Assembly (NCBI RefSeq): GCF_001277345.1
Contig: NZ_LIUT01000008.1
Span: 430,336-494,335 of the forward strand
DNA: 64,000 nucleotides
Direction: 5' to 3'
Origin: Paenibacillus solani
Lineage (GTDB): Bacteria > Bacillota > Bacilli > Paenibacillales > Paenibacillaceae
Made by a program: the position numbers and the translations under genes. How positions within the stretch are numbered: position 1 is the first letter of the stretch; each line of letters begins with the position of its first letter. Of this stretch, positions 41,352 through 50,458 are shown piece by piece. The notes beneath the pieces were generated by a model that ran no database searches, was not told the origin of the DNA, and saw nothing but the letters and a program-made list of their open reading frames with translations.

Positions 41352-41753
41352 ATGAAGAAGGTAAGCCCATTTCTTATGTTTCAGGGCAATGCAGAAGAGG
41401 CTATGAACTATTACGTTTCGGTCATCGAGGATTCTGAAATCACGAGTATTACACGTTATGGCCCCAACCAGCCGGGAACTGAGGGGAGCGTCATGCATGC
41501 CACATTTTCTTTAAAGGGACAGACGTTTATGTGCATTGACAGTAATGTGAAGCATGATTTCAACTTTACGCCTTCGTTTTCCATCTATCTGACCTGCGAA
41601 TCGGAAGGGGAGATCGAGAAGCTATATGCGGCGCTGGTTGAGGGAGGGGGCGCTATGATGCCGTTGGGTAACTACGGCTTCAGCCGAAAATTCGGATGGA
41701 TCGCGGACAAGTTCGGCGTGTCATGGCAGCTTGATCTGCCAAACGAAGCGTAA
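41352..41753 (+). CDS. VOC-family protein (PhnB-like)
   Basis: The 133-residue glyoxalase/bleomycin-resistance-fold protein matches the PhnB/3-demethylubiquinone methyltransferase-like group: PFLMFQGNAEEAMNYYVSV, SVMHATFSLKGQTFMCID, FSIYLTCESEGEIEKLYAAL and KFGWIADKFGVSWQLDLP. GAAAGGAGAGG at 41332-41342 selects ATG 41352 over the in-frame upstream ATG at 41277, which lies inside the HAD gene. The pair with the HAD gene may be co-transcribed. Function unknown. Confidence 0.88.
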   Translation: MKKVSPFLMFQGNAEEAMNYYVSVIEDSEITSITRYGPNQPGTEGSVMHATFSLKGQTFMCIDSNVKHDFNFTPSFSIYLTCESEGEIEKLYAALVEGGGAMMPLGNYGFSRKFGWIADKFGVSWQLDLPNEA

Positions 41754-41774
41754 CGTTAATAACCAATGAATATA

Positions 41775-41807
41775 GAGACAAGCCTACAGAGGGCCTGTCT
41801 CTTTTTT
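41775..41807 (+). terminator. Terminator between the VOC and Gpx genes
   Basis: GAGACA (41775-41780) pairs with TGTCTC (41796-41801), with GCC/GGC inside, followed by six T residues. Confidence 0.8.
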
Positions 41808-41822
41808 AACTCATATTGCATT

Positions 41823-42299
41823 TTATAACAGCTTTTTGATATCCTCTTCGATCTTCTCCGGGGTATCGGTCGGCGCAAAGCGCTTGACCACCTTACCGCT
41901 ACGGTCCACCAGGAATTTGGTGAAGTTCCATTTGATCGCTTTGATGCCAAGAGCACCGGGTGCTTCGCTCGTAAGATATTTGTAGAGCGGATGAGCATGT
42001 GTGCCGTTCACATCGATCTTGGAGAACAACGGGAAGGTGACACCATGATTCAGCTTGCAAGCCTCCTCAATCGCGGAATCTTCCTCCAGCTCCTGATTCA
42101 TGAATTGACTGCTGGGGAACCCGAGAACGGCCAATCCTTGATCATGATAGGTCTGATGCAGCTTCTCCAGACCGTCAAATTGAGGCGCAAAGCCGCATTT
42201 GGTCGCTGTATTGACGATAAGCATCACCTCACCCTTATAGGGTTCGAGCGTTTGAGATTCGCCGCGTATCGTTTTCACTTCATATTCATATATGGACAT
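41823..42299 (-). CDS. Glutathione peroxidase-type thiol peroxidase
   Basis: The 158-residue Gpx-fold protein has the peroxidatic Cys in NTATKCGFAPQF (about 36), Gln in FPSSQFMNQE and Trp in KWNFTKFLVD, so the catalytic set is complete with Cys instead of selenocysteine. Bacillales make little or no glutathione, and such enzymes generally use thioredoxin or bacillithiol. GGGAGGAGG supports ATG 42299 rather than 42320. Cytoplasmic, monocistronic. Confidence 0.92.
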   Translation of the reverse strand: MSIYEYEVKTIRGESQTLEPYKGEVMLIVNTATKCGFAPQFDGLEKLHQTYHDQGLAVLGFPSSQFMNQELEEDSAIEEACKLNHGVTFPLFSKIDVNGTHAHPLYKYLTSEAPGALGIKAIKWNFTKFLVDRSGKVVKRFAPTDTPEKIEEDIKKLL

Positions 42300-42565
42300 T
42301 GCCGTAGAACCTCCTCCCAAGGAATATATATAAAACCAGAGTATATCCTTTCTACAAGGATTGCAATTTTGATGCAGCGGTAGGGCAGGTTGTTACCTGC
42401 CGTGTACATGATATGGCCGTGTGCAAGACTGGGGCCTGAGATAAAGCAATAGTAAAATTTTGTATTTCGATCTGGACGTATTTGGACGGATATGATAGTA
42501 GTAGAATAAGCGATTAAGCAGATGGCACCATGGGGTGCTGCTGAAACAATGTGTAGGAGGCCTAT

Positions 42566-43474
42566 ATGAGATTACAATCGCAAATGCTCAAAACGACGGT
42601 AACCAGCCTGCTGGCCTTTATCTTTATCGTCCTTATTGTCCTGGTTCCAAGGGATTTGGATCTGTCGCTGGACGGCAATTTGTGGGTGACGAATTATTCC
42701 TTTGATCTGGGTGAGTATGTTAATCGTATTTATGATTATTTTGCCCAAGCGATTCAGAACGGGACGCTCGGAGAATCACGGTATGAAGGCCAGTCTTCGG
42801 AAGCAGCGGCTTTCGGGGCTGTAGGTAAAAGCTTACTCGTTATTGTATCCGCTTTAATCATTGGATTCGTATTCGGCATTCTAAAGGGAATCCTGGACTA
42901 CAAGTTGTCCAAGACCAAATGGAACGTGCTGGGACACTGGACCACATGGCTGTTCCAATCCATCCCCGACTTTTTCCTGATGCTGATTGCCCAGTGGCTG
43001 CTCATTAAGCATGTCCCGGCTATTCGTTATTTTGCGGTTGAAGGCTGGGAAGCCTTTGTGCTGCCTTCGCTGCTGGTATCGATCTACCCGGTATTCTTCA
43101 TTGCCCGTATCACTTCAGCATCTCTGCTTGCACAAGAAGGAAAATTATACATACTGCTGGCTAAAGCCAAAGGGCTGAGTGACCGAAAGGTCGTCTACAA
43201 ACATATGCTGCGTAACGGAATTGCCACCATTTTGACCCATCTCCCGGGTCTGTTGGTTTTCATCTTGTCCAACCTGCTTGTTGTCGAATATTACCGTAAT
43301 TATCCGGGAGCGGCTTGGAGGCTGTTTCAGGCACTCGATTTCAATACGTTTAGCGGCACTGGCGGCTATTATGAACCGGGAGTCATTATATACATCGCAT
43401 TTTCTTTCATGGTGCTGTTCATGATTGTCCAATGGATTAGTCATGCGGCCCGCAAGTATTTTGATCCGCGATAA
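42566..43474 (+). CDS. ABC transporter permease, oligopeptide type (DppB/OppB-like)
   Basis: The 302-residue membrane protein has a first span at about 8-28, a large extracytoplasmic loop, and a binding-protein-dependent permease core with the EAA-like loop AKGLSDRKVVYKHMLRNG (about 205). It is followed 18 bases later by a second permease. No binding protein or ATPase gene is adjacent, so the pair must borrow them or work with genes elsewhere. TAGGAGG precedes the ATG. Confidence 0.82.
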   Translation: MRLQSQMLKTTVTSLLAFIFIVLIVLVPRDLDLSLDGNLWVTNYSFDLGEYVNRIYDYFAQAIQNGTLGESRYEGQSSEAAAFGAVGKSLLVIVSALIIGFVFGILKGILDYKLSKTKWNVLGHWTTWLFQSIPDFFLMLIAQWLLIKHVPAIRYFAVEGWEAFVLPSLLVSIYPVFFIARITSASLLAQEGKLYILLAKAKGLSDRKVVYKHMLRNGIATILTHLPGLLVFILSNLLVVEYYRNYPGAAWRLFQALDFNTFSGTGGYYEPGVIIYIAFSFMVLFMIVQWISHAARKYFDPR

Positions 43475-43492
43475 GGATGGAGGTGAATCAAC

Positions 43493-44392
43493 TTGAAGAA
43501 TTTTCCCTTATGGATTGGTGGAGCGCTGCTTGCATTCTTTGTGTTTGTTATGCTGGCAGGCCCCTATATGCCCTTTATTGATAAAGATTTGAATAAGGAA
43601 CCTTCCAGGTGGGTGATGAAAGACGGGAAGGAGAAGCTGACCCTGCCGCCTTATAAGCCTTCTGCGCAGAACTGGCTGGGAACCGATAAGAAGGGAGTTG
43701 ATAACCTGAGTAAGCTGGTCGTAACCGCCAAGGATACGATACTGCTTGTACTCGGAATTACAGCGGTTCGGTATGCGATTGGCATTCCGCTTGGACTGCT
43801 GGCCCGCAAGAAAAAAGGGTTTATCCATCAACTCATCACCTTCTGGAACCAGATGTGTTCTTACTTGCCGCCGGTCTTCGCATCGGCGCTGCTGCTGGCC
43901 CTTCCGTTCTTCTTATTCTCCCAGCAGCGAATGGGCTGGGCGATCCTGATTCTGGCCAGCGTGGAAGCAGGACGGGTCGCCATTACCATTCAGCAGCAGA
44001 CCTACAAGATGGCGAGTGAGCCTTATATGGAGGCTGGAACTGCGTTAGGACTGCGAACCCGAACACTGACGAAAAATTATTATATCCCGATTTTGTTCCC
44101 GGAGGTCATCGTTAACTTCTGTTTGGATATGGGCAAGGTCATGCTCCTGCTCGGACAGCTTGCGATTGTAAATATCTTTCTCGGGCATGAGTGGAAGGAA
44201 GTTAACTACTATGTGATGGAATTCGTGGAGAAGGGTTATAATTGGGCGACAATATTGTCCAAGCATCGGTCAGACATATGGTTAGGAAAGTTCCAGTTCG
44301 TAATCTATCCGGCCTTTGCCATGATGCTGCTGATTATCACCTTCAATCTGTTGGGTGAAGGCTTGCGCCGTCGTTTCCAGGTCAAAGGCTGA
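43493..44392 (+). CDS. ABC transporter permease, oligopeptide type (DppC/OppC-like)
   Basis: This 299-residue permease starts at TTG 43493 behind GGAGGTG (43479-43485). It has a signal-anchor span (about 4-24), an extracytoplasmic segment containing NWLGTDKKGVDNLSKLV (the 'GTD-x-x-G-x-D' element of DppC permeases) and an EAA-type loop AGTALGLRTRTLTKNYYIPILFPEV. It pairs with the upstream permease. A strong terminator follows at once, so no ATPase gene is on the transcript. Confidence 0.85.
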   Translation: MKNFPLWIGGALLAFFVFVMLAGPYMPFIDKDLNKEPSRWVMKDGKEKLTLPPYKPSAQNWLGTDKKGVDNLSKLVVTAKDTILLVLGITAVRYAIGIPLGLLARKKKGFIHQLITFWNQMCSYLPPVFASALLLALPFFLFSQQRMGWAILILASVEAGRVAITIQQQTYKMASEPYMEAGTALGLRTRTLTKNYYIPILFPEVIVNFCLDMGKVMLLLGQLAIVNIFLGHEWKEVNYYVMEFVEKGYNWATILSKHRSDIWLGKFQFVIYPAFAMMLLIITFNLLGEGLRRRFQVKG

Positions 44393-44419
44393 TCTTTGGA
44401 CTCACTAGTAAACGCGAAT

Positions 44420-44493
44420 AACCGGAAGAATGAGGTTTGACAGTGCTTCCCCTGCCGGGAACGCCTGCGCAAACCGATTCTTCCGGTTTTTTT
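44420..44493 (+). terminator. Terminator after the permease pair
   Basis: AACCGGAAGAAT (44420-44431) pairs perfectly with ATTCTTCCGGTT (44477-44488), followed by T residues. The loop is long but itself partly paired (TTTG/CAAA). Confidence 0.8.
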
Positions 44494-44516
44494 ATTTCCA
44501 GATGTCTGGTTGGTGC

Positions 44517-45986
44517 TTATGCCTCTGCGGAAATATCGGGGTGAGCCCAAACGGATACGCTGCCGCCGTTCACGGGGAATAGCGCGAAACCGTCTTGGCC
44601 GATCGTAATGCGCTCTTCGCGAGTGCCGGTTAGATCCACCCAGACTTCTCCGGCGCGATGCTCGCCGACAAACATCCGCTTATCTCCGGCTTCACCGTTG
44701 GCGATGACCACCGCACATCCTGAAAGCTCAATTTCCGGGATTCCATGGCGGACCCAGCCGATCGTATTCGGATGATCAAAATAATCATCCTGCTTCCCAT
44801 ACGCCCGATTTACTCTGGCATACAGCAAGGGATCAATCGCTTCCCTTTTGCCGGGGATTGGATTCTCGCCGCCGATCCCGTAATAATCACCATAGAAGAC
44901 CGAAGGATAACCATCCTTGCGCAGCAGTATCAAGGCATATGCACTCTGCTTGAACCAATCCTCCACCCACGATTCCAATGATTCCTGCGGCTGAGAATCG
45001 TGATTATCGACAAAGGTGACCGCATTCATCGGATGCGACTGCACGAGCGTGTCGTCAAAAATCGTCCGCAAATCGAAGGAACGGCCGGCTTTTGATGCTG
45101 CTTGGAGCTTATAGTGAAGAGAGACGTCAAACAGGTCGATTTTATAATCCACCGTGTCGAGGAAATTCCGGCATTCCTGAAGATCGGGATTCCAGAACTC
45201 ACCCACGATGTAAAAATCATCGCCGCGCTTTTTCTTCATCGCCGCGGCAAATTCCTTGATGAAATCATGATTGATATGCTTGATCGCATCGAGCCGGTAT
45301 CCGCTGCACTGCAGCGTATCTACCAGCCATTTGCCCCAATTAATCATTTCCTTACGCACATCTGGATGACTGTAGTCGATGTTGGCAAACATCAGGTAAT
45401 CGTAATTCCCGAACTCATTGTCTACCTTATCACTCCACGATTTGTTCTCGCCGACAATCCGGAATATGCCGGATTGTTCGCTTTTATTATCATAATCGGT
45501 TCCGTTGAAATGATTGAAATTCCAATGGAAAGGGGAGTATTGATCCCCTCGGCCGGGGAAGGTGAACTTGGTCCAGCCCTCAATCTCGAATGGCTTGGAT
45601 ATGTCCTTCGTCCGATCCATCTCATCGACCTGTACGACTTGGAAACGCTCGGTTTCATCAGCGCCGGCCTTATGGTTCATTACCAGATCCACATAGACGG
45701 CAACCCCATGCTTATGGCAGGCAGCAATGGCATCGATCAATTCCTTTTTGGTTCCGTACTTGGTACGCACCGTGCCCTTCTGCTCAAATTCCCCCAAGTC
45801 ATACAGGTCGTATACGCCATATCCATTATCCTCAGCAGATAAGGCTTTTGTCACCGGAGGAATCCATACCGCATCGATTCCTGCCTGGCTCAGCTCGGGT
45901 GCTGCATGCTTGAGTCGGTTCCAGTGCGAGCCATCGGCTGCAACATGCCATTCGAAGAATTGCATAATCGTATGATTTCGTTGCAT
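44517..45986 (-). CDS. Cytoplasmic alpha-amylase (GH13)
   Basis: The 489-residue GH13 enzyme hydrolyses alpha-1,4-glucans. The conserved regions are DLVMNHKAG (region I), GYRLDAIKHI (nucleophile D233), IVGEFW (acid/base E263) and TFVDNHDSQ (D330). The start MQRNHTIMQFFEWHV is the beginning of the catalytic domain. With no signal peptide it resembles intracellular amylases of E. coli AmyA type rather than secreted BLA-type enzymes. It would act on imported maltodextrins or storage glycogen. It is monocistronic; the 318 bases upstream (45987-46304) hold no gene, only its control region and a terminator. Confidence 0.93.
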   Translation of the reverse strand: MQRNHTIMQFFEWHVAADGSHWNRLKHAAPELSQAGIDAVWIPPVTKALSAEDNGYGVYDLYDLGEFEQKGTVRTKYGTKKELIDAIAACHKHGVAVYVDLVMNHKAGADETERFQVVQVDEMDRTKDISKPFEIEGWTKFTFPGRGDQYSPFHWNFNHFNGTDYDNKSEQSGIFRIVGENKSWSDKVDNEFGNYDYLMFANIDYSHPDVRKEMINWGKWLVDTLQCSGYRLDAIKHINHDFIKEFAAAMKKKRGDDFYIVGEFWNPDLQECRNFLDTVDYKIDLFDVSLHYKLQAASKAGRSFDLRTIFDDTLVQSHPMNAVTFVDNHDSQPQESLESWVEDWFKQSAYALILLRKDGYPSVFYGDYYGIGGENPIPGKREAIDPLLYARVNRAYGKQDDYFDHPNTIGWVRHGIPEIELSGCAVVIANGEAGDKRMFVGEHRAGEVWVDLTGTREERITIGQDGFALFPVNGGSVSVWAHPDISAEA

Positions 45987-46203
45987 ATTTCCATCTCCTC
46001 ATATAATGATAGCTCTGCATCATGCTGCATACTAAGCTCAAATACCCAAGAATGCAGGGGCGCTAAACCTTCAATATGGAATGTGCGGATCCAATACATT
46101 AGTTTTACCCTGAATTGGAAGGAAAAAGACAGGGAAGGGGCTGTGTGTTTGTTTATGGTAACTAACGGAATGTGGGATAAGTTGAAACATGGCTAATAAA
46201 GCT

Positions 46204-46237
46204 AATAACCCCATCGCCTTGGAGCGATGGGGTTATT
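46204..46237. terminator. Hairpin terminator after the YeiH-type gene
   Basis: AATAACCCCATCGC and GCGATGGGGTTATT form a perfect 14-bp stem with a six-base loop. T-runs are short on both sides. Confidence 0.7.
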
Positions 46238-46304
46238 AATCGGGAAGAAATATTCTTGCTATATACAGGGCCACAAGAGTGGTTACCCTGCATTTCCTGC
46301 CTGC

Positions 46305-47348
46305 TTATGCCATGACATAGGTAAGCAGGATCAACAGCACGGTCGTGATGGACATGGCCAGCAGCGGCCGCCAGGCACGGCGAATATCCTTCAGGTGAAC
46401 ATTCAGGCCCAGTCCCACCATTGCCATGGCAAGAATGAAGGAGGCAGCCTGGGAAATCATATCCTTGATCGGCAGGGGAATGATCGGTTGTCCGGTAAAT
46501 TCCCAGCTTCCCAGTATACTGGTTGCAATAAACCCGAGCAGAAACCAGGGAAACTCCATTTTGGTTTGTGCCTGCATGCGTCCTGAACGCTTCATCCAGA
46601 ACATGAGTATGATACTGAGCGGTACAAGCAGAAATACACGTCCGAGCTTGGCAAGCAGGCTGATCGCCAGTGCATCCTCTCCTGCTGGAGCGGCTGCGAG
46701 CGCAACATGGGCGATTTCATGAAGACTTACACCCGCCCAAGCGCCGTACTGCGTGTCTGTTAAGGGAAGCAGCGGCTGCACTAGGGTATAGCCGATAGCA
46801 ACGACTGTACCAAGAAAGGCAATAAGCCCTGCACCAAGTGCCGTGTCCTTCTCCTTCGCCTTAAGTATTGGAGATACGGCGGCAATAGCTGCCGCTCCGC
46901 ATACACCTGTCCCAATACCCAGCAGGAGGGAGAGGGACATGTCGGCCTTCAGCCATTTGGCAATCAGAAGGGTCAGCCCGATGGCAACCACGACGCTGAT
47001 GACATCCTTCATCATTAAACCCAAGCCTTGCTGGAACACGATGCCGATATTCAGCTTCAGCCCATATAGAATGATAGCTAGACGCAGCAGCTTCTTGGCT
47101 GTGAATTGGATGCCGACTCGCAGTTTCTCCGGGTATCCGAACAGCTGCCGGTATAATGCGGCGATGAGAATCGCCCAGGCAAGCTGGCCAAGGTAATTCA
47201 GGCCCGGTACACTAGCTAATCCATAGCCCATAAGGGCAATGATAAAGGTAAAGATAATGCCACCGGCGGCGCCGGGCAGCGTATGCTGTGTCCATTGAAC
47301 CAGACGATTGGTATGTGTATGTGCTTTTGAGTAAGCTGGCTCTGTCAT
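46305..47348 (-). CDS. YeiH-family putative sulfate/sulfite exporter
   Basis: The 347-residue membrane protein has about ten spans and the UPF0324/YeiH sequence pattern (PGLNYLGQLAWAILIAALYRQ, GIGTGVCGAAAIAAVSPI, WAGVSLHEIAHVALAA). CGGAGGTAAC precedes ATG 47348, preferred over 47396. The divergent LysR gene is the normal partner: YeiH-type genes commonly sit opposite a CysB/YeiE-like regulator. The substrate is not proven for the family. Confidence 0.9.
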   Translation of the reverse strand: MTEPAYSKAHTHTNRLVQWTQHTLPGAAGGIIFTFIIALMGYGLASVPGLNYLGQLAWAILIAALYRQLFGYPEKLRVGIQFTAKKLLRLAIILYGLKLNIGIVFQQGLGLMMKDVISVVVAIGLTLLIAKWLKADMSLSLLLGIGTGVCGAAAIAAVSPILKAKEKDTALGAGLIAFLGTVVAIGYTLVQPLLPLTDTQYGAWAGVSLHEIAHVALAAAPAGEDALAISLLAKLGRVFLLVPLSIILMFWMKRSGRMQAQTKMEFPWFLLGFIATSILGSWEFTGQPIIPLPIKDMISQAASFILAMAMVGLGLNVHLKDIRRAWRPLLAMSITTVLLILLTYVMA

Positions 47349-47421
47349 AGATGTTACCTCCGATTGTTCGGTTGGTGTGAACCTATCGTAGCTCATTCTA
47401 TGGAATAAGGAAAATAAATCA

Positions 47422-47454
47422 TTATGATCATCATCATAAGTATTTAGTTATGAT
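47422..47454. promoter_or_regulatory. LysR-type binding region between the YeiH-type and LysR genes
   Basis: TTATGAT (47422-47428) and ATCATAA (47433-47439) form an inverted repeat of the T-N11-A class. A third TTATGAT half-site follows at 47448-47454, as expected for recognition and activation sites of a LysR regulator. Confidence 0.6.
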
Positions 47455-47509
47455 ACTATGATTTCATATAAGGATTGTTGGAAGTTTCAGATGAAGAGGA
47501 GGGTGAAGA

Positions 47510-48406
47510 ATGGATCAAACTCTGGAGGTTTTTGTAACCGTGGTGGAGAAAGGCAATTTCACCCGTGCGGCCGAGGAATTGTTAATGACGCAGCCGGCTG
47601 TAAGCCAGTATATTCAGGCACTGGAGAGGTCTGTCGGCACCAGGCTGCTGGAGAGAACCAATAAATATGTCCGGCTGAATAAAGCTGGAGAGATCGTATA
47701 TCATCATGCGAAGGATATTTTGGGATTGTATACGCGCATGAACACGCTGGTGGATGATTTGATGCACCGGGCAGGCGGCCATTTATCGATTGGCTCCAGC
47801 TATACGTTTGGCGAGTATATGCTGCCGCATGTGATTGCTTATATGAGGGAGCATTATCCGCTGATCCGCCCATCAATCACGATCGGGAATACGACGGAGG
47901 TAGGGGAGATGATCTTGCGCCATGAAGCAGATGTTGGCATCGTGGAGGGAGACTATCAGCATGAAATGCTGCATATCGAGGCCTTTGCGGAGGATGAAAT
48001 GGTAGTCATGGTTCCCCGCAACGGGCGATATGACCATCTGCAGGAGATATCCGTCCAAGAACTTGCGAATGAAACCTGGATTGTCAGGGAAGCTGGATCT
48101 GGTACTCGCGCCGCGACGGAGCGGTTGTTTTCGCAATATCAGGTGCATCCTGCACATCTCGTCGAGTTCGGGAGCACCCAGCTGATCAAGGAATCCGTGG
48201 AAGCCGGACTTGGTGTAACGCTGTTGTCGCGATGGGCGGTGCGTAAGGAGATGCAGTTGGGGACCCTTCACATGCTAGTGCCGAACGGTAAGCCGGTGGC
48301 CCGACAGTTCTCATGGATAACCCAGAAGACGCCCTACCATACCAAGGTCGTTGAGGTATTCCTGGAGCTTTTGCATCAACAACGCGGATTTCCCACATAT
48401 GTCTAA
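47510..48406 (+). CDS. LysR-family regulator (CysL/YeiE type)
   Basis: The 298-residue protein has a LysR helix-turn-helix (about 3-60: LEVFVTVVEKGNFTRAAEELLMTQPAVSQYIQALE) and an effector domain with LSIGSSYTFGEYMLPHVIAYM. This is the usual pattern of the CysL/CysB-like branch that controls sulfur or sulfite genes. It is divergent from the YeiH-type transporter with LysR half-sites in the gap. AGGAGGGTG precedes ATG 47510. Confidence 0.9.
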   Translation: MDQTLEVFVTVVEKGNFTRAAEELLMTQPAVSQYIQALERSVGTRLLERTNKYVRLNKAGEIVYHHAKDILGLYTRMNTLVDDLMHRAGGHLSIGSSYTFGEYMLPHVIAYMREHYPLIRPSITIGNTTEVGEMILRHEADVGIVEGDYQHEMLHIEAFAEDEMVVMVPRNGRYDHLQEISVQELANETWIVREAGSGTRAATERLFSQYQVHPAHLVEFGSTQLIKESVEAGLGVTLLSRWAVRKEMQLGTLHMLVPNGKPVARQFSWITQKTPYHTKVVEVFLELLHQQRGFPTYV

Positions 48407-48438
48407 GGAAGGAATATGATGAATAAGCATAAGCGAGG

Positions 48439-48460
48439 ACATCCCCCGGGGATGTTTTTT
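48439..48460 (+). terminator. Terminator after the LysR gene
   Basis: ACATCCCC and GGGGATGT form an 8-bp stem separated by a single C, with six T residues following. Confidence 0.8.
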
Positions 48461-48574
48461 GTTTGGACATGAATACGAAGACAAGTAATGGTTAAAATAG
48501 ATACTAAAATTCCCAAATGAACCTCAAGCGATATAACGAACGCTATGAAAATCGGACGTAAGGAGGGTTAAACG

Positions 48575-48793
48575 ATGAGAACATTTAATACCATTGCATT
48601 GCTGTTATTGATTATTGGAGGCATTAACTGGCTGCTTGTAGGCTTGTTTCAATATGATTTGGTGGCTGCGCTGTTTGGTGGACAGAGCTCCGCAGGCTCC
48701 CGCATTATCTATACGATCGTCGGTCTGTGTGCACTGTACTCGATCCGCTTCTTCGGTGATGTTACGAATGATGACCGGAGTACAGCGAAGTAG
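48575..48793 (+). CDS. DUF378 family small membrane protein
   Basis: The 72-residue protein has two membrane spans (about 6-28 and 45-62). The INWLLVGLFQYDLVAALFGG centre is the DUF378 signature. Function is unknown; the family is common in Gram-positives, often stress-linked. AAGGAGGG precedes the ATG. A terminator follows. Confidence 0.88.
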   Translation: MRTFNTIALLLLIIGGINWLLVGLFQYDLVAALFGGQSSAGSRIIYTIVGLCALYSIRFFGDVTNDDRSTAK

Positions 48794-48856
48794 GTTGCAA
48801 GATACTGTGTAATAGGACATAACTACCGCGGGATATCCACATTCAATAACCTAGGC

Positions 48857-48892
48857 CAAAAAAGCCGCTCCGTGTTAAGGGGGGCTTTTTTT
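48857..48892. terminator. Terminator after the DUF378 gene
   Basis: AAAAAAGCC (48858-48866) can pair with GGCTTTTTT (48883-48891), with C-G pairs inside the loop, and a T-run follows. Confidence 0.75.
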
Positions 48893-49001
48893 CTGTTTGC
48901 ATGCGCAAATGTAGGAGGCTGCCTTCTGGCAGTTGATAGCTTGTCTATAGCCAGCAAGCGCAATAGATTCGTTGCGACAGAGGGCTGCACCAGCTTTTCG
49001 T

Positions 49002-50036
49002 TCAAGAGTGAAATGCTTGAAACATGGCATCCAGCAGGCTGTGCGTGGCATCGCAGCTGTATTCCCAGAACATAATTCCGGCCAGCCCCTGCTCCTGTAT
49101 GTATTTACACTTATGAGTAAGCGATTCGGGATCATCGTACGTGATGAAGTTGCTGCCGTCGAATAAATAAGGCGCTTTGGCTTCATCATCCCAATACCGC
49201 TTATATGACGGGTTGTTGAAATATTCGGCTGCAAGCTGCGTGTAAGTCGGACCATAGCCGCCCGAAGAAGGGGCAATCTGGAGATAGCCGTTATTGACAT
49301 CGGGTACGTCTTTCCACCTTCTGGAGTAGAAAGCTGCACCGATTACGATTTTCTCGCGCGGCACGCCGGCAAGGGTGAACATGCGGACGGAAGCATCCAC
49401 ACTGATCCGGAACAGATCGCCCGAGGAGGTGTACAGATTGGTGTGATGGCCCGTGAGGGTCTGAAAATTGCCGCGCATATCGTATGTCATTAGCTGAATG
49501 AAGTCGAGATAGGGATGGATTTCTCCAATTTCGGCACCCTCGATATAATACTGATCGGCTCCGGCGGCAATGGTAAGCATGTAGTGTTTCTTACCTTGTC
49601 CATATTGATCCAGCGCTTCCCGCATCTCCTTCAGGAGCAGTGTGAAATTCGCCTTGTCATTGGGCGATGCAGCAGTTCCAGCAATTAAATAGCAGGGGTA
49701 CTCCCAATCCAGATCAATCCCGTCGAAAGGGAACTCTTCGAGCAGCCTGGTTGCCGATTCGCACACGCTTGATCTTCCTTCCGGTGTTGCTGCCGCCTTC
49801 GAGAACCCGTCTGAACCCCAGCCGCCTACCGACAACAGAACGAGTAAATTGGGATTGATGGATTTCAGGCGTTTTATCCCATGAATGGTATCCCTGTCAG
49901 AGTACGTAATCTTGTCTTCCTGGATATGAGCGAAAGCAACGTTCAAATGAGTCAGTCGAGCGGCATCCTCGGCTCTGATGCCCGATAGAACTTTACGCCC
50001 CGCATAACCGGCTAGAATCCATGATGATGTCTGCAT
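49002..50036 (-). CDS. GH18 family glycoside hydrolase (intracellular), copy 1
   Basis: This 344-residue GH18 TIM barrel has the two family signatures LLSVGGWGSDGF (about 68-78) and FDGIDLDWEYP, with catalytic acid E112 and the D-x-x-D-x-D-x-E motif intact, plus QLMTYDM. GH18 covers chitinases and endo-beta-N-acetylglucosaminidases, both cutting beyond GlcNAc with a retained acetamido group. There is no signal peptide or carbohydrate-binding module, so it works in the cytoplasm. It is a close paralogue of the gene at 60643 and is divergent from the sugar importer operon, probably sharing its control region. Confidence 0.92.
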   Translation of the reverse strand: MQTSSWILAGYAGRKVLSGIRAEDAARLTHLNVAFAHIQEDKITYSDRDTIHGIKRLKSINPNLLVLLSVGGWGSDGFSKAAATPEGRSSVCESATRLLEEFPFDGIDLDWEYPCYLIAGTAASPNDKANFTLLLKEMREALDQYGQGKKHYMLTIAAGADQYYIEGAEIGEIHPYLDFIQLMTYDMRGNFQTLTGHHTNLYTSSGDLFRISVDASVRMFTLAGVPREKIVIGAAFYSRRWKDVPDVNNGYLQIAPSSGGYGPTYTQLAAEYFNNPSYKRYWDDEAKAPYLFDGSNFITYDDPESLTHKCKYIQEQGLAGIMFWEYSCDATHSLLDAMFQAFHS

Positions 50037-50234
50037 AAGTGAATACCTCTTTTCATTTTGGAATATGTCAGATTTGTCGTGACGGTTTATTTTTCCAACT
50101 TAAGATCATAACTGACATCTGTCAAGGAACTACCCTGAGGTTTGGGACGATCTTCGGTTGGATAGCGGGGGTCAAAATTGACATGTTTTCCTGTTTGGAA
50201 ATGACAATGGCAAGCAGGGCGATGTCCTAAAAAG

Positions 50235-50254
50235 CCCCTTATATCAAGGGTTTT
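50235..50254 (+). promoter_or_regulatory. Short terminator-like hairpin in the 422-base gap before the importer operon
   Basis: CCCTT (50236-50240) pairs with AAGGG (50246-50250), followed by TTTT. The stem is only 5 bp. The gap 50037-50458 holds no gene that I can support, only promoters, this hairpin and the cre site. Confidence 0.3.
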
Positions 50255-50319
50255 CACCTTTTGCATAGTCCATTGAAAATGACATATTTACGAATGTGGC
50301 AGCTATCCATACACTTGGG

Positions 50320-50335
50320 ATGTAAGCGTTAACAT
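50320..50335 (+). promoter_or_regulatory. cre site (CcpA operator) of the glycan operon
   Basis: ATGTAAGCGTTAACAT matches WTGNAANCGNWWNCAW at every position and is nearly palindromic. It lies 125 bases upstream of the first permease gene, within or just behind its promoter. This indicates catabolite repression of the operon when preferred sugars are present. Confidence 0.8.
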
Positions 50336-50458
50336 TTCTGAGGCGGCAATTTAGGCGCCGAAGATATGTGGCCAGGAAGGCTCTTTCTTTTATATAAAGC
50401 AGGGGTGCTTAACCTAACAAAATGGCCGGATTTTCAATAGAGAAGGAGGGAGAAAGCG

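Noticed and set aside
44745..45842. Long plus-strand ORFs opposite the alpha-amylase gene (for example 45102-45842, 246 codons).
   Set aside because: They are shadows of the GH13 gene; the minus strand carries every catalytic motif.
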